Counted from the first letter of the stretch, positions 1 to 11,102 are shown. The stretch: 64,000 nucleotides of DNA from Lysobacter sp. (GCA_008015835.1 SSGH01000018.1:1-64000), one strand, 5' to 3'. Numbers and translations: made by a program. Notes: generated by a model not told the origin, from the sequence alone.

Positions 1-584
1 CCCTTGGCCTGGCCCATGACGATTTCGGTCATGTTGAGAGAGCCGGACACCATGAGCACCACCACCAGCGCGAAGCCCATCGCGATCTCGTAGCTCACCA
101 TCTGGGCCGAGGCGCGCAGCGCACCGAGGAAGGCGTACTTCGAGTTCGAGGCCCAGCCGGCGATGATGACGCCGTACACGCCGAGCGAGGTCATCGCGAG
201 CAGATACAGCAACCCCGCGTTCGCGTTCGACAGCACCAGCTTCGCGTCGAACGGCACCACCGCCCACGCCGCGAACGCCGGCACCAGCGCGATCATCGGC
301 GCGAGGATGAACAGCGGTTTGTTCGCGCTCGACGGCTGCAGCACTTCCTTGAACAGCAGCTTGAACACGTCGGCGAAGGCTTGCAGCACGCCCCAGCCCA
401 CGTACATCGGCCCGTGGCGCACGTGCATCCAGCCGATCAGCTTGCGTTCCCACACCACGTAGAACGCCACGCTGACGATGACCGGCACGGCGATGGCCAG
501 AATCTTCAGCACGATCCACGCCAGCGCGCCGGCGGTGCCGTAGGCGAGCAACCAGTCGCGGAACGAGTCGAACAACATCTCCAT
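1..584 (-). CDS. nuoH: NADH-quinone oxidoreductase subunit H (partial)
   Basis: NuoH is the membrane subunit of complex I that couples the ubiquinone site at the peripheral arm to the proton-pumping membrane arm. About 194 N-terminal residues are visible and the C-terminus lies beyond the left edge. The translation opens [11 protein letters not shown], followed by a long hydrophobic helix and then the polar stretch [17 protein letters not shown], typical of NuoH/ND1. The ATG at 584 overlaps the nuoG stop by one base (TGATG), as in a translationally coupled operon. A second in-frame ATG lies two codons on. Confidence 0.95.
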   Translation of the reverse strand, partial: MEMLFDSFRDWLLAYGTAGALAWIVLKILAIAVPVIVSVAFYVVWERKLIGWMHVRHGPMYVGWGVLQAFADVFKLLFKEVLQPSSANKPLFILAPMIALVPAFAAWAVVPFDAKLVLSNANAGLLYLLAMTSLGVYGVIIAGWASNSKYAFLGALRASAQMVSYEIAMGFALVVVLMVSGSLNMTEIVMGQAK

Positions 585-2869
585 CAGGCCACCCCCGCCA
601 CGCGAACGCGACCCGCGCCGAGCGCCGCCGTCGGACCGTATCCGGACTCGACCCACGCGACTCCGCGCGCGACGCGATCGTCGACCACGACTTGCAGCGT
701 CGCGGCGCCGACGCCGTTATCGACCTTCGCCATCGCACCGGCCGCGAGCGAAGCCGCCGCAGCATCCGCCGAATGCAGCACGATGCGCGGCCCGGCGTTG
801 AGCGGATGCCCCTGCAGCGCGGCGGCGCGACGCGTGACCGCATCGACGCGATAGATCGCGGGAGACACGGCGAGTTCGAGGCTCTCGTTCGACGGGGGCA
901 AGCCCGTCTGCTGTTGCGCAGCGGATGCCGAGACCGACACCGCGCGCGACGCGAGCGATGCGCGCAGCCCGGCCAAATCGGTGAAGTCGAAGCCCGCTGC
1001 GTTCATCTGTGCGCCCAACGCGCGCAACACGCGCCAACCCGGACGCGCCTCGCCCGGCGATTTGCCGCCGACGCTGGTGCGCTGGTCGAGACCATCGAGA
1101 TTCGTCAGCGTCGCGTCGATTTCGGGCAACGCGCCGATCGGCACAATCACATCGGCGACCCGACGCGTGGAGCGACACGCGAACTGGCTGAACGCGACGA
1201 CCTGCGCCGCGCCCAAAGCTTTCAGCGCGCGCGCTTGATCGGCGAAGTCCAGGCCCGGTTCGATGCCGTACACGAGATAAGCTTTGCGCGGATCGGCGAG
1301 CATCGCCTGCGCATCGCGCGCGGTCGGCAGCACGCCTGCACGCGCGAGACCGACGGCGTTCGCGCCTTGCGGAATGCGGCACAGCGACGCGCCGTTGGCG
1401 GCCGCGAACGTCGAAGCGGCGTTGCGGATCGACGCGGCGTGAATCGAATTTTCCGCCACCGCGCCGACGATCACGACCACACCCGGCTGTTTCGCGTTTT
1501 CGTTGACGTGCAGGGCGGCGAGCGCGCTCGCCATCTGCGACGGCGGCACGATGGTCTTCGACGCGGTCTTGAACGTGACGTCGAAATCCACCGGATTGAT
1601 CGTATGCACCGCGGCGCCGCGCTTGACGGCTTTGTACACGCGCTGGTGCAGCAACGGCACTTCATGACGCAGATTCGAACCGACGATCACGATCGTGCCG
1701 GCCTTTTCGATGTCGGCGACCGACATCGCGAACGGCTCCGCGACCGCGCCATCGGACAGATCGTGCTGCGCGATGCGGTGATCGAGATTGCCGGTGCCTA
1801 GCGCGTCGGCCAAGCGCGCGAGCAGCGCGCCTTCTTCGTTCGACGTGGCCGGATGCGCCAGCACGCCGAGATCGTCGCCGCGATGCGCAGACAGAATCTC
1901 GGCCGCCTTCGCCAGCGCTTCGTCCCACGATGCTTCGCGGAACGCCGAGGGCTCGTCGCCCTCGCCCACACGGATGATCGGTTTCGTCGCGCGGTCTTGC
2001 GCGTACAGGCCTTGATGCGAATAGCGATCGCGATCCGATAGCCAGCATTCGTTGACCGCTTCGTTATCGCGCGGCACGGTGCGCAGCACGTCGCCGCGAC
2101 GCACGTGCAGGAATAAGTTGCTGCCCAGCGCGTCGTGATAACCGAGCGATTCTTTGGCGATCAGTTCCCACGGACGGGCGCGGAAACGGAACACCTTGTT
2201 GGTCAACGCGCCGACCGGGCACACGTCGATGACGTTGCCAGACAATTCGGTCGTCAGCGGTTTGCCGTCGAACGTACCGATCTGCAGATTCTCGCCGCGC
2301 TGCATGCCGCCGAGCTCGTAGGTGCCGGCGACCTCCGCGGTGAAGCGCACGCAGCGCGTGCACTGGATGCAGCGCGTCATCTCGGTGGCGACCAACGGAC
2401 CCATGTCCTCGTCGGCCACCGTGCGCTTGCGCTCGGCGAAACGGCTGACCGAGCGGCCGTAACCGATCGACAGATCCTGCAGTTCGCACTCGCCGCCCTG
2501 ATCGCAGATCGGGCAATCCAGCGGGTGATTGATCAGCAGGAATTCCATCACGTTGCGCTGCGCTTTCAGCGCTTTGTCGTTGCGCGTGAAGATCTTCATG
2601 CCGTCGGCCACGGGCGTGGCGCAGGCCGGCTGCGGCTTGGGCATCGGCCGGCCGCCCATTTCGGCGTCGACCAAGCACATACGGCAGTTCGCGGCGATCG
2701 GCAGCTTCTCGTGATAGCAGAAGCGCGGAATCGGAATACCGGCCTTGTCGGCGGCATGGATGATCATCGAGCCTTTCGGCGCGAACAACGGCGTGCCGTC
2801 GATCTCGATGGCGACATGGCCTTCGGGCACGACCGGCGCGGCGGGCGCGGTTTCGATCGGGGTACTCAT
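584..2869 (-). CDS. nuoG: NADH-quinone oxidoreductase subunit G
   Basis: Iron-sulfur subunit of the complex I electron-input module, 761 residues. The N-terminus (about residues 10-85) is a [2Fe-2S] ferredoxin domain with [18 protein letters not shown]. Then come the His/Cys ligand region [18 protein letters not shown] and a four-cysteine motif CIQCTRC...CP for further [4Fe-4S] clusters. The remainder is a molybdopterin-oxidoreductase-like domain that is structural in complex I. I chose the ATG at 2869 (MSTPIETAP) because it overlaps the nuoF stop as ATGA; the open frame continues upstream only as a shadow of nuoF. The C-terminal part ([15 protein letters not shown]) is typical of the family. 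Confidence 0.95.
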   Translation of the reverse strand: MSTPIETAPAAPVVPEGHVAIEIDGTPLFAPKGSMIIHAADKAGIPIPRFCYHEKLPIAANCRMCLVDAEMGGRPMPKPQPACATPVADGMKIFTRNDKALKAQRNVMEFLLINHPLDCPICDQGGECELQDLSIGYGRSVSRFAERKRTVADEDMGPLVATEMTRCIQCTRCVRFTAEVAGTYELGGMQRGENLQIGTFDGKPLTTELSGNVIDVCPVGALTNKVFRFRARPWELIAKESLGYHDALGSNLFLHVRRGDVLRTVPRDNEAVNECWLSDRDRYSHQGLYAQDRATKPIIRVGEGDEPSAFREASWDEALAKAAEILSAHRGDDLGVLAHPATSNEEGALLARLADALGTGNLDHRIAQHDLSDGAVAEPFAMSVADIEKAGTIVIVGSNLRHEVPLLHQRVYKAVKRGAAVHTINPVDFDVTFKTASKTIVPPSQMASALAALHVNENAKQPGVVVIVGAVAENSIHAASIRNAASTFAAANGASLCRIPQGANAVGLARAGVLPTARDAQAMLADPRKAYLVYGIEPGLDFADQARALKALGAAQVVAFSQFACRSTRRVADVIVPIGALPEIDATLTNLDGLDQRTSVGGKSPGEARPGWRVLRALGAQMNAAGFDFTDLAGLRASLASRAVSVSASAAQQQTGLPPSNESLELAVSPAIYRVDAVTRRAAALQGHPLNAGPRIVLHSADAAAASLAAGAMAKVDNGVGAATLQVVVDDRVARGVAWVESGYGPTAALGAGRVRVAGVA

Positions 2870-4227
2870 GCCGCCACCTTCTCGACGACGGTGCCGGCGC
2901 GCTGGTCGTCGACCAGGAAACGCTTGTTCACGATCGCGTACTCGAATTCGTTCCAGAAATGACGCAGGAAGCCCTGCACCGGCCACGCGGCGGCTTCGCC
3001 GAACGCGCAGATGGTGTGGCCTTCGATCTGCCCGGCCGCGGCGCGCAGCATGTTCAGATCGTCGAGCGTGGCTTGCTTCTCGACGATGCGGGTGAGCATG
3101 CGATACATCCAGCCGGTGCCTTCGCGGCACGGCGTGCATTGGCCGCAGCTTTCCTTGAAATAGAAACGCGAGATGCGCTGACACGCGCGCACCATGCACG
3201 CGGTTTCGTCCATCACGATCACGGCGCCCGAGCCCAGACCCGAACCGGCCTTCTGGATGCTGTCGTAATCCATGGTCAGGCCCATCATCGTCTCGCCCGG
3301 CAGCACCGGCATCGAGGAACCGCCCGGAATCACGGCCTTGAGCTTGTGGCCGTTGCGTACGCCGCCGGCCATTTCCAGCAGTTCGGCGAACGGCGTGCCC
3401 AAGCGAATCTCGTAGTTGCCCGGCTTCGCCACATGGCCCGACACCGAAAACACCTTCGGCCCGCCGTTGTTCGGCTTACCGAGGTTGAGGAACCACTCGG
3501 CGCCGTTGCGGATGATCGCCGGCACAGAAGCATAGGTCTCGGTGTTGTTGATCGTGGTCGGCTTGCCGTACAGGCCGAAATTCGCCGGGAACGGCGGCTT
3601 GTAGCGCGGCTGGCCTTTCTTGCCTTCCAGCGACTCCATCAGCGCGGTTTCTTCGCCGCAGATATAGGCGCCGGCGCCGAGTGCGTTATAAATGTCGATA
3701 TCGACGCCGCTGCCGAGCACGTTCTTGCCCAGCCAGCCGTGCTTGTAGGCCTCGGCGGTGGCTTCTTCCAGATGCTCGAACGGTTCGTGATGGAACTCGC
3801 CGCGCAGGTAGTTGTAGGCGACCGTCGAGCCCGTCGCATAGCACGCGATGGCCATGCCTTCGATCACCGCATGCGGGTTGAAGCGCAGGATGTCGCGATC
3901 TTTGCAGGTGCCGGGTTCGGATTCGTCCGAATTACAGAGAATGTACTTCTGCATGCCCGCGCCTTTCGGCATGAAGCTCCACTTCAGGCCGGTCGGGAAG
4001 CCCGCGCCGCCGCGGCCGCGCAGGCCGGAGGCTTTCACCATCTCGACCACCTGCTCCGGCGGAATCTTCTCTTCGATGATCTTGCGCAGCGCGCTGTAGC
4101 CGCCGGTCTTCAGGTAATTTTCGTACGACCACGGCTTATCGAAATGCAGCGTGGTGTAGACGACCTGGTGCTCCTTCGGCGCGGGGCCGACGGGACCGGT
4201 GGTGTGGTGGGAGTCGTGATGCGCCAT
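2866..4227 (-). CDS. nuoF: NADH-quinone oxidoreductase subunit F (NADH/FMN binding)
   Basis: Catalytic subunit that oxidises NADH through FMN and passes electrons to a [4Fe-4S] cluster; 453 residues. Diagnostic motifs are [16 protein letters not shown] (nucleotide and FMN binding, about residues 70-85) and [14 protein letters not shown] near the C-terminus (cluster ligands). The chosen start MAHHDSHH at 4227 is preceded by a clear GGAGGG ribosome-binding site. An ATG six codons upstream (4245) overlaps the nuoE stop as ATGA and is an alternative. The His-rich, poorly conserved first 20 residues are unlikely to matter for function. Confidence 0.95.
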   Translation of the reverse strand: MAHHDSHHTTGPVGPAPKEHQVVYTTLHFDKPWSYENYLKTGGYSALRKIIEEKIPPEQVVEMVKASGLRGRGGAGFPTGLKWSFMPKGAGMQKYILCNSDESEPGTCKDRDILRFNPHAVIEGMAIACYATGSTVAYNYLRGEFHHEPFEHLEEATAEAYKHGWLGKNVLGSGVDIDIYNALGAGAYICGEETALMESLEGKKGQPRYKPPFPANFGLYGKPTTINNTETYASVPAIIRNGAEWFLNLGKPNNGGPKVFSVSGHVAKPGNYEIRLGTPFAELLEMAGGVRNGHKLKAVIPGGSSMPVLPGETMMGLTMDYDSIQKAGSGLGSGAVIVMDETACMVRACQRISRFYFKESCGQCTPCREGTGWMYRMLTRIVEKQATLDDLNMLRAAAGQIEGHTICAFGEAAAWPVQGFLRHFWNEFEYAIVNKRFLVDDQRAGTVVEKVAA

Positions 4228-4241
4228 CGTCTCGCCCTCCC

Positions 4242-4769
4242 TCATTTCAAACCGTCGAGCAGCGCATCCACCTTCTCGGCGGTGAGCTTCTCGTGGTAAT
4301 GGCCGTCGATCACCATCATCGGCGCGCCGCAGCAGGCGGCGAGGCATTCTTCTTCGCGCTTGAGGAAGATGCGGCCGTCATCGGTGGACTCGCCCAACTT
4401 GCAGCCGAGCTTCTTCTCGGCATGCGCGACCAAATCTTCGGCACCGTTGAGCCAGCAACTGATGTTGGTGCAGAACGCGACGTTGTGGCGACCGACTTTC
4501 TCGGTCTCGAACATCGAGTAGAAGGTCGCGACCTCGTACGCCCACACCGGCGGCAGAGCGAGGTATTTCGCGACGGCGGCGATCAGCTCGTCGGTCAGCC
4601 AACCTTCGTTCTGCTCCTGCGCCGCGTGCAGACCCTGCAGCACCGCGGAACGCTTGCGATCCGGCGGGAACTTGGTCAGCCAGTGGTCGATGTGGGCCCG
4701 CGTTTTGTCGCTCAACGCGACCATCGGGTCGACGTTGCGGCAGGCTTCGAAATTTCCGGTCGCTTTCAT
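4242..4769 (-). CDS. nuoE: NADH-quinone oxidoreductase subunit E
   Basis: 24-kDa type [2Fe-2S] subunit of the NADH dehydrogenase module, 175 residues, a normal family length. It has a helical N-terminal half, then a thioredoxin-like ferredoxin fold with ligand pattern CTNISC ... CLAACC. It lies between nuoD (13 nt upstream) and nuoF. The start MKATGNFE at 4769 fits the family length. Confidence 0.95.
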   Translation of the reverse strand: MKATGNFEACRNVDPMVALSDKTRAHIDHWLTKFPPDRKRSAVLQGLHAAQEQNEGWLTDELIAAVAKYLALPPVWAYEVATFYSMFETEKVGRHNVAFCTNISCWLNGAEDLVAHAEKKLGCKLGESTDDGRIFLKREEECLAACCGAPMMVIDGHYHEKLTAEKVDALLDGLK

Positions 4770-4782
4770 TCTGTTTGCGCCC

Positions 4783-6090
4783 TCAGCGATCGATTTCGCC
4801 GAACACGATGTCGTAAGTGCCGATCATGGCGACCACGTCGGCCAGCATATGGCCCTTCACCACCGCGTCCATCGACGACAGGTGCGCGAAGCCCGGCGCG
4901 CGCAGATGCACGCGGAACGGTTTGTTGGCGCCGTCGGAGACCAAGTAGCAGCCGAACTCGCCCTTCGGCGCTTCCACCGCGCTGTAGGTTTCGCCGGCCG
5001 GCACGCAGTAGCCTTCGCTGAACAGCTTGAAGTGATGAATCAGCGCTTCCATGTCGTCTTTCATGGATTCGCGCTTCGGCGGAGCGACCTTGTAGTTGTC
5101 GATCATCACCGGGCCGGGGTTGGCCTTCAGCCACTTCGCGCATTGCTTGATGATGCGATTGGATTCGCGCATCTCGGCGACGCGCACCAGATAACGGTCG
5201 TAGCAGTCGCCATTGACGCCCACCGGAATGTCGAAATCGACTTCGGCGTACTTCGCGTACGGCTGTTTCTTGCGCAGATCCCAGGCGATGCCCGAGCCGC
5301 GAATCATCGGGCCGGTCATGCCCCAGGCCAGCGCCTGTTCCGGCGGAATCACGCCGATGTTCACCGTGCGCTGTTTCCAGATACGGTTGTCGGTCAACAG
5401 CGTTTCGTATTCGTCGATGCGCTTCGGGAAATCGTCGGTGAAAGCGTCGAGATAATCGAGCATCGAACCTTCGCGCCACTCGTTGAAGCGCTTGAGCTTC
5501 TGCCCTTTGCGCCACGGCGATTCGCGGTATTGCGGCATTTTCTCGGGCAAGTCGCGATACACGCCGCCCGGGCGGTAGTACGCCGCGTGCATGCGCGCGC
5601 CGGAGACCGCTTCGTAGCAATCCATCAATTCTTCGCGTTCGCGAAACGCGTACAGGAACACCGCCATCGCGCCGAGGTCGAGCGCGTTCGAGCCGATCCA
5701 CATCAAATGATTGAGGATGCGGGTGATCTCGTCGAACATCGTGCGGATGTACTGCGCGCGCTCGGGCGCTTCGATGCCCATGAGGGTCTCGATCGCGCGC
5801 ACGTAGGCGTGTTCGTTGCACATCATCGACACGTAGTCGAGACGATCCATGTAGCCGATCGACTGATTGAACGGCTTGGATTCGGCGAGCTTTTCGGTGC
5901 CGCGATGGAGCAGACCGACGTGCGGGTCGGCGCGTTGCACGATTTCGCCGTCCATTTCGAGAATCAGGCGCAACACGCCGTGCGCGGCCGGATGCTGCGG
6001 GCCGAAGTTCAGCGTGTAATTGCGGATTTCTTGCTTGGATTCGGCCGGATTGCTGGCCAAGCCTTCGCTGGCGGGATGCACGGCGCTCAC
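4783..6090 (-). CDS. nuoD: NADH-quinone oxidoreductase subunit D
   Basis: 49-kDa type subunit, 435 residues, which forms the quinone-binding pocket with NuoB. The family signatures are [15 protein letters not shown] near residue 30, [12 protein letters not shown], and the C-terminal end VFGEIDR. It is related to the large subunit of [NiFe] hydrogenases but lacks the nickel-ligating cysteines. The start ATG overlaps the nuoC stop (ATGA), indicating translational coupling. Confidence 0.96.
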   Translation of the reverse strand: MSAVHPASEGLASNPAESKQEIRNYTLNFGPQHPAAHGVLRLILEMDGEIVQRADPHVGLLHRGTEKLAESKPFNQSIGYMDRLDYVSMMCNEHAYVRAIETLMGIEAPERAQYIRTMFDEITRILNHLMWIGSNALDLGAMAVFLYAFREREELMDCYEAVSGARMHAAYYRPGGVYRDLPEKMPQYRESPWRKGQKLKRFNEWREGSMLDYLDAFTDDFPKRIDEYETLLTDNRIWKQRTVNIGVIPPEQALAWGMTGPMIRGSGIAWDLRKKQPYAKYAEVDFDIPVGVNGDCYDRYLVRVAEMRESNRIIKQCAKWLKANPGPVMIDNYKVAPPKRESMKDDMEALIHHFKLFSEGYCVPAGETYSAVEAPKGEFGCYLVSDGANKPFRVHLRAPGFAHLSSMDAVVKGHMLADVVAMIGTYDIVFGEIDR

Positions 6091-6863
6091 TTCGATGCCT
6101 CCGCTTTGCGCGTCGCCTGTTCGGCCGAAGACGTCGCGAATCGGGCGTCGTCGCGAATCACGCGCGGCACGCCGACGCGCGGTTCGACCGAGGTCACGGG
6201 TTCGTACACCACGCGCTTCTTCTCGGCGTCGTAACGCACTTCGACGTTGCCGATCAACGGGAAATCCTTACGGAACGGGTGACCGACGAAACCGTAGTCG
6301 GTGAGGATGCGGCGCAGGTCCGGATGCCCTTCGAATACGATGCCGAACAGGTCGAACGCCTCGCGCTCGAACCAATTGGCGACCGGCCAAATGTCGGTCA
6401 GCGACGCGACGATCGGCAGATCGTCGTTCTGCGCGAAGGTCTTCACGCGCAGGCGGCGATTCCCCTGCACGGACAACAATTGCGCGACGGCGGCATAACG
6501 ACGCTGCGGCACCGACGCGATCGCCTGATCTTCGAACGCATCGGCTTCGCGAGTGGTGGTCTCGCCGTACTTGAAACGACCGACGCCGCGGCCTTCGACG
6601 CCGCGGCTGAAGCCTTCGGAGGACACGTCGGTGTCCCATTCGTCGCTGCCGAAGCCGAGATAATCGACGCCGCACAGATCGATCAACGATTCGAATCCGA
6701 ATTCGTCGCGAATGGCGAGACAACCGGCATGCCAGTCGCCGCCCGGAAACTCGATGCCGACTTCGCCGCGCGGTTCGCACGCGGTGACGGCGGCCGCGGG
6801 GAAACGCGCGCGCAGGCGATCAGCGAACGCCCGATGTGCGGAAGAATGGACGGTCTCGCTCAT
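6087..6863 (-). CDS. nuoC: NADH-quinone oxidoreductase subunit C
   Basis: 30-kDa type subunit of the complex I connecting arm, 258 residues. The conserved block [20 protein letters not shown] followed by [20 protein letters not shown] is diagnostic. NuoC and NuoD are separate genes here, not fused as in E. coli. The start MSETVHSS at 6863 overlaps the nuoB stop by one base; the longer frame upstream lies over nuoB in another frame and is not real. An insertion around residues 75-110 ([20 protein letters not shown]-like region) lengthens it slightly. Confidence 0.94.
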   Translation of the reverse strand: MSETVHSSAHRAFADRLRARFPAAAVTACEPRGEVGIEFPGGDWHAGCLAIRDEFGFESLIDLCGVDYLGFGSDEWDTDVSSEGFSRGVEGRGVGRFKYGETTTREADAFEDQAIASVPQRRYAAVAQLLSVQGNRRLRVKTFAQNDDLPIVASLTDIWPVANWFEREAFDLFGIVFEGHPDLRRILTDYGFVGHPFRKDFPLIGNVEVRYDAEKKRVVYEPVTSVEPRVGVPRVIRDDARFATSSAEQATRKAEASK

Positions 6864-7459
6864 CAGTAGACGCCCTGCTTGTCGTCGCCGAAGTTGGTGC
6901 CGCGGCGGATTTTCTTCTGCAGTTGCAGGATGCCGTAGACCAGCGCTTCGGCGGTCGGCGGGCAACCCGGCACGTACACGTCCACCGGCACCACGCGATC
7001 GCAACCGCGCACCACCGAATAGGAATAGTGGTAGTAGCCGCCGCCGTTGGCGCAACTGCCCATCGAGATCACCCACTTCGGGTTGGGCATCTGGTCGTAG
7101 ACCTTGCGCAGCGCCGGGGCCATTTTGTTGACCAAGGTGCCGGCGACGATCATCACGTCCGACTGACGCGGCGACGGGCGGAACACCACGCCGTAGCGGT
7201 CGAGATCGAGACGCGCCGCGCCGGCTTGCATCATTTCCACCGCGCAGCAGGCCAGACCGAAGGTCATCGGCCACATCGAGCCGGTGCGCGCCCAGTTCCA
7301 GAGCACGTCCATGCTGGTGGTGACGAAGCCCTGCTCCAGCAGCGGATTGCCTTCGTGGCCGAGCAGGCTTTCGGGGCGCAGGATATCGTCGACGCGCCCG
7401 TCGGGAATCGGGTTATTGGCGAAATCCGCCAATTTCTGCAGGGGGTTGGAAGCGCCCAT
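6863..7459 (-). CDS. nuoB: NADH-quinone oxidoreductase subunit B
   Basis: PSST-type subunit, 198 residues, carrying cluster N2, which donates electrons to quinone. Visible ligands are the tandem cysteines in [19 protein letters not shown] and [11 protein letters not shown]. The start [13 protein letters not shown] at 7459 is preceded by CAGGAGCACG, an adequate ribosome-binding site. Confidence 0.96.
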   Translation of the reverse strand: MGASNPLQKLADFANNPIPDGRVDDILRPESLLGHEGNPLLEQGFVTTSMDVLWNWARTGSMWPMTFGLACCAVEMMQAGAARLDLDRYGVVFRPSPRQSDVMIVAGTLVNKMAPALRKVYDQMPNPKWVISMGSCANGGGYYHYSYSVVRGCDRVVPVDVYVPGCPPTAEALVYGILQLQKKIRRGTNFGDDKQGVY

Positions 7460-7533
7460 TCAGATCGTGCTCCTGTGAGCCATGGTCCCGCGGAGTGTGT
7501 CGGCGTGCGTCGGGGTCTTCGTCTCGGTCGCGC

Positions 7534-7890
7534 TCATTCCCAGTCCAACGCCCCGCGTTTCCAGACGTAGACGAAGCCGATCACCAGCAGGCCGAGGAAG
7601 ACGCCCATTTCGATCAGACCGAACGTGCCGAGGTCGCGAAAGATCAGCGCCCACGGATACACGAAGGCGATTTCCAGATCGAAGACGATGAAGAGAATGG
7701 CGATCAGGTAATAGCGCACGTCGAACTGCATGCGCGCGTCTTCGAACGCGTTGAAACCGCATTCGTAAGGCGAGAGTTTTTCGGAACTGGGGCGACGCGG
7801 CCCGAGCACGTTGCCGATCACGATGAGCGAAACGCCGATGACGGCGGAGACGATCAGAAACAGCAGAGTCGGCAAGTATTCGGCCAGCAC
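7534..7890 (-). CDS. nuoA: NADH-quinone oxidoreductase subunit A
   Basis: Small membrane subunit with three hydrophobic helices, first gene of the nuo operon. I chose a GTG start at 7890 (V-L-A-E-Y-L-P), which gives 118 residues, the usual NuoA size. The open frame continues upstream for 60 codons, but that stretch is charged, Arg-rich and unlike the family. The signature [22 protein letters not shown], between helices 1 and 2, is present. The 74-nt gap to nuoB is the longest inside the nuo cluster seen here. Confidence 0.93.
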   Translation of the reverse strand: MLAEYLPTLLFLIVSAVIGVSLIVIGNVLGPRRPSSEKLSPYECGFNAFEDARMQFDVRYYLIAILFIVFDLEIAFVYPWALIFRDLGTFGLIEMGVFLGLLVIGFVYVWKRGALDWE

Positions 7891-8092
7891 GCGTTGGTTC
7901 TCTCGGCGTTGTGTCGTTTCCGACGGTGTCCGACGCCGCGCCGCGCGTGCGGCGCCCCGGGGCCGCCAGAGAATCGGGCCGCTCGGCCCGCGCAGGCGAC
8001 CTGCGCGATATGCGCTGCTCGCCGGAGACCGACCGGAACGTCGAACCTCTTCGACTCCGAGCCCGCGCATCGCTGCGCGGATCCGTCGTGAA

Positions 8093-8177
8093 TGGTGCCC
8101 AAGGGGGGACTCGAACCCCCACGACTTACGTCGCTACCACCTCAAGGTAGTGCGTCTACCAATTCCGCCACCTGGGC
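8093..8177 (-). tRNA. leuU: tRNA-Leu (anticodon GAG)
   Basis: 85-nt tRNA read on the minus strand, from GCCCAGGTGGCGGAATTGG to a genome-encoded CCA. The acceptor stem GCCCAGG pairs with CTTGGGC with one G-U pair. The anticodon stem is CTACC/GGTAG around loop TTGAGGT, giving GAG. A variable arm of class II type is present, and the T loop GGTTCGAGTCC is canonical. It sits between secG and nuoA, the same neighbour (secG) as leuU in E. coli. Confidence 0.97.
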
Positions 8178-8387
8178 AATGGTGCGCTTCGCATCGCAAC
8201 GGAGGCGAAGCCGGCCAATTGTAAAGGATGCGATGGAAAAGTCCGAGTCCTTTCGTGCATCCGAGGCGAGAACCGACGCCTTTCTCGTGTCGCCGACGCC
8301 CGAGCGTGCGGCGACGCGGAGATCGATTCGCATTCGGCGCGCGAATGCGATGAGGCGGCGATCGGCCGCCTTGCTTAACCGTCTCGC

Positions 8388-8873
8388 TCAGCCGCCTTGT
8401 TTCGGCGTCGGCTGCGCGGGAGCCGACTGCGTCGGCGCGGGCGCGGCGGGGGTCGGCGAGGTTTGCGCCGGGGCCTGCGGAAGCGCGGTCGGCGTCGCCG
8501 AAGGCGGGGCGCTGGGGATTCCGTTCGGAGCCGCGTTCGGAGCCGCGCTGGGGATGGCCGGCGCCGCCGGGGCCTTGTCGGCCGGCTTGGCGCCGACATC
8601 GGACATCAGACCGGCGTCCTGCTTGTCCGGCGCGGCCGGCTGCGAGGAATGGGTCGCGTACCACGCCATGTACAGGCTGATCCCGAAGAACAGGATCGCC
8701 AGCCATTTGGTGGCCTTCGACATGAAGTTGGACGCGCCGCGCGCGCCGAACACCGTCGCGGAAGCGCCCGCGCCGAAACCGGAGCCGGCCTGCGCACCCG
8801 CGCCGCGCTGCATCAGGATCAGCGCGATCATCGCGATCGCGATCAGGACGTAAATGACATTCAGGATCAACAT
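8388..8873 (-). CDS. secG: Protein translocase subunit SecG
   Basis: Accessory subunit of the SecYEG channel, 161 residues. The first 75 residues are the SecG domain: helix LILNVIYVLIAIAMIALI, the conserved loop QRGAGAQAGSGFGAGAS with VFGARG, and a second helix WLAILFFGISLYMAWYA. The remaining 85 residues are a low-complexity Ala/Pro/Gln tail, so the protein is clearly longer than the roughly 110 residues usual in enterics. The start MLILNV at 8873 is the only one fitting the family; no strong Shine-Dalgarno is seen. It lies downstream of tpiA in the same direction. Confidence 0.93.
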   Translation of the reverse strand: MLILNVIYVLIAIAMIALILMQRGAGAQAGSGFGAGASATVFGARGASNFMSKATKWLAILFFGISLYMAWYATHSSQPAAPDKQDAGLMSDVGAKPADKAPAAPAIPSAAPNAAPNGIPSAPPSATPTALPQAPAQTSPTPAAPAPTQSAPAQPTPKQGG

Positions 8874-9016
8874 GATGGAGGTTCGGCTCGAACGGTGCTT
8901 GGGTGGGGCTTCGGGCGACGCGAAGGTCGGGGGCCGGAGGCGAGCGTCGCGACGGAGACGACGACCGAAAGGGCATGGCGACCGTCCGAGGACGGCCCGT
9001 GCCGATGGCGTGCCGG

Positions 9017-9769
9017 TTATCCGCGCCGCGCCGCGACGATGGCCAGGAAATCGGCCGCGACCAGAGAGGCCCCGCCGATCAACCCGCCGTCCACGTCGGG
9101 CTGCGAGAACAGCTCGACCGCGTTGTCCGGCTTGCAACTGCCGCCGTACAGGATCGGCAGCGAGCCGGCGATTGTAGCATCGCGCGCGGCGACCTCGCTA
9201 CGAATGAAGGCGTGCGTGGCCTGGGCCTGGGCAGGGGTGGCGGTGCGGCCGGTGCCGATGGCCCAGACCGGTTCGTAGGCGATCACCGCCCCGGCGAAGG
9301 CCTGCGGACCGGCGGCCTCGAAGATCGCGCCGAGCTGGGTCTCCAGCCGGTACTCGGTCTGACCGGCCTCGCGCTCGTGCAGGGATTCGCCGATGCACAG
9401 AATCGGCACCAGGCCGGCGTGTTTGGCGGCGACGAATTTGCGGGCGATCAGCGCGTCGGTCTCGCCGTGGTACTGGCGACGCTCGGAGTGGCCGACCAAG
9501 CCGTAGCGGGCGCCGATATCCACCAACATGCCCGCCGAGACCTCGCCGGTGAACGCACCCTTCTCGTTGGCGCTCACGTCCTGCGCGCCGAAACGCAGGG
9601 CCTGGCCCTGGAAGCGTTCGACCAATTCGCCCAGATACGGCATCGGCGGCAGCAGCACGATATCGACGCCGTCGGCGGGCGCGCCGACCAACACATCGCG
9701 CACCAAATCGTGGGCGAAACTGCGCGTCCCGTGCATTTTCCAATTACCGGCGACGATTTTGCGGCGCAT
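9017..9769 (-). CDS. tpiA: Triose-phosphate isomerase
   Basis: Interconverts dihydroxyacetone phosphate and glyceraldehyde 3-phosphate in glycolysis and gluconeogenesis. 250 residues, normal length. The catalytic residues are visible: Lys11 in AGNWKMHG, His in LVGHSERR and Glu in IAYEPVWAIGTG. The phosphate-binding GGS lies near the C-terminus (YGGSCKPDN). It is first in the minus-strand set tpiA-secG-tRNA-nuo and divergent from the dehydrogenase gene at 9869. Confidence 0.97.
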   Translation of the reverse strand: MRRKIVAGNWKMHGTRSFAHDLVRDVLVGAPADGVDIVLLPPMPYLGELVERFQGQALRFGAQDVSANEKGAFTGEVSAGMLVDIGARYGLVGHSERRQYHGETDALIARKFVAAKHAGLVPILCIGESLHEREAGQTEYRLETQLGAIFEAAGPQAFAGAVIAYEPVWAIGTGRTATPAQAQATHAFIRSEVAARDATIAGSLPILYGGSCKPDNAVELFSQPDVDGGLIGGASLVAADFLAIVAARRG

Positions 9770-9868
9770 GCGAGGTCTCTCGAACGGAAGGCGCTCAGGA
9801 TAACCGATGGCCGATGCGCGGGCCGCCTCGGGCTATGCTTGCGGACTCGTTTCCGGAACGCCCTCACG

Positions 9869-10690
9869 ATGCCCTCCGCACCGACCTCGCCCGCACCGGG
9901 CCACGGCCATGCCTTGATCACCGGCGCTTCGAGCGGCATCGGCGCCGCCATCGCGCGCGAGTACGCGCGCCGCGGCGTGCCGCTGATCCTGACCGCGCGC
10001 CGGCTCGATCGTCTCGACGCGCTCGCGGAACGCCTGCGCGCGCAGGTGGAGGTGACGACGCTCGCCGCGGATCTGGCCGATCCGGCCGCCCCCGCCGCCT
10101 TGCACGCCGACATCGCGCATCGCGGTTTGCGCATTTCGCACCTCGTCAACAACGCCGGCTACGGCGTGCCCGGGCGCTATCTGTCCGAAGACTGGAAGAC
10201 CCACGCCGATTTTCTGCAGGTGATGGTGACGGCGGTCGCCGAGCTCACGCATCGGTGTTTGCCCGCGATGGAAGCCGACGGCTACGGACGGATTCTCAAC
10301 GTCGCGTCGCTAGCCGGCTTGGTGCCGGCCTCGGCGGGGCACACGTTATACGGCGCGGCCAAGGGCTTCATGATCCGGTTCTCGGAATGTCTCGCCTTGG
10401 AAATGCAGCCCAAGGGCGTGCACGTCACCGCGCTGTGCCCAGGCTTCACCTACACCGAATTCCACGACGTCAACGGCATGCGCGAGCGCGTCTCGAAATT
10501 GCCGCGTTGGCTGTGGCTGGACGCCGACACCGTCGCGCGCTTGGGCATCGACGCCGTCGAACGCGGCGACGCGCGCTGCATCACCGGCGGCGCGAATCGC
10601 TTCATCGCGGGCGTGTCGAAGTATTTGCCGGACGGTTTGGCCCGCGCATTGGTGGCGAGCAAGAGCAAGGAGTTTCGCGACGCGGAGTGA
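9869..10690 (+). CDS. Short-chain dehydrogenase/reductase (SDR)
   Basis: 273-residue classical SDR that should catalyse NAD(P)-dependent oxidation or reduction of an unknown substrate. The cofactor motif TGASSGIG is at residues 18-25, NNAG follows strand 4, and the active-site pair Tyr161/Lys165 lies in YGAAK, with a preceding Ser in NVASLAG. The ATG at 9869 is chosen because the open frame upstream only covers tpiA antisense. The substrate cannot be told from sequence; related proteins are often annotated as general oxidoreductases or DltE/SDR-like. Confidence 0.88.
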   Translation: MPSAPTSPAPGHGHALITGASSGIGAAIAREYARRGVPLILTARRLDRLDALAERLRAQVEVTTLAADLADPAAPAALHADIAHRGLRISHLVNNAGYGVPGRYLSEDWKTHADFLQVMVTAVAELTHRCLPAMEADGYGRILNVASLAGLVPASAGHTLYGAAKGFMIRFSECLALEMQPKGVHVTALCPGFTYTEFHDVNGMRERVSKLPRWLWLDADTVARLGIDAVERGDARCITGGANRFIAGVSKYLPDGLARALVASKSKEFRDAE

Positions 10691-10715
10691 GCGCCGCCGC
10701 CGAGCCGTACCGACT

Positions 10716-11102
10716 TCAGTCTTCGACGACGCAGGTCAACGGCATCGCGAAGCCCGCACCCTTGAGCGTGCCGATGCGATCGCGGCTGTCGAGCGCGAAC
10801 GCGACATCGGCGGCGTCGCCCTGCGGTCCGTTCCACGCCAACCCGCGGCCCGACGCCAGCCAGAACGGACCATCGCGAGCGATGCGCGCTTCGCCCGACC
10901 AGCAGCCGCTGTAAGCGCACAGTTCCAGCGTGCCGCGCTCGGTGTCGAGTACGAGCGACACCGGCGTGAAGCCCTCGGACTGCGCGCTGCAGCGCGCATC
11001 GTCGCAGCGGATTTCGAGATCGCCGTTGCGGCACTGCCAATTCGCGGCGAACGTCGATACAGGCAAGCACGCCGCGCAAATCGCCAAGACCAAACGCTTC
11101 AT
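10716..11102 (-). CDS. Small exported protein of unknown function
   Basis: 128 residues. A Sec signal peptide is plain (MKRLVLAICAACLPVSTFA, cut before ANW), so it is probably periplasmic. The mature part has six cysteines, including WQCRNGDLEIRCDDARCS and ELCAYSGCW, which suggests disulfide bonds. A GGAG ribosome-binding site precedes the ATG at 11102. The much longer open frame upstream runs antisense of nothing recognisable and begins inside the neighbouring oxygenase gene, so it is rejected. No family recognised. Confidence 0.7.
   Translation of the reverse strand: MKRLVLAICAACLPVSTFAANWQCRNGDLEIRCDDARCSAQSEGFTPVSLVLDTERGTLELCAYSGCWSGEARIARDGPFWLASGRGLAWNGPQGDAADVAFALDSRDRIGTLKGAGFAMPLTCVVED

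Noticed and set aside
584-3199. 871-codon reading of nuoG beginning inside nuoF
   Set aside because: The upstream 110 codons overlay nuoF in another frame and are Arg-rich; the ATG at 2869 with ATGA overlap fits family length.
2959-4299. 446-codon plus-strand frame opposite nuoF
   Set aside because: Antisense shadow typical of GC-rich DNA; no recognisable protein and nuoF is certain.
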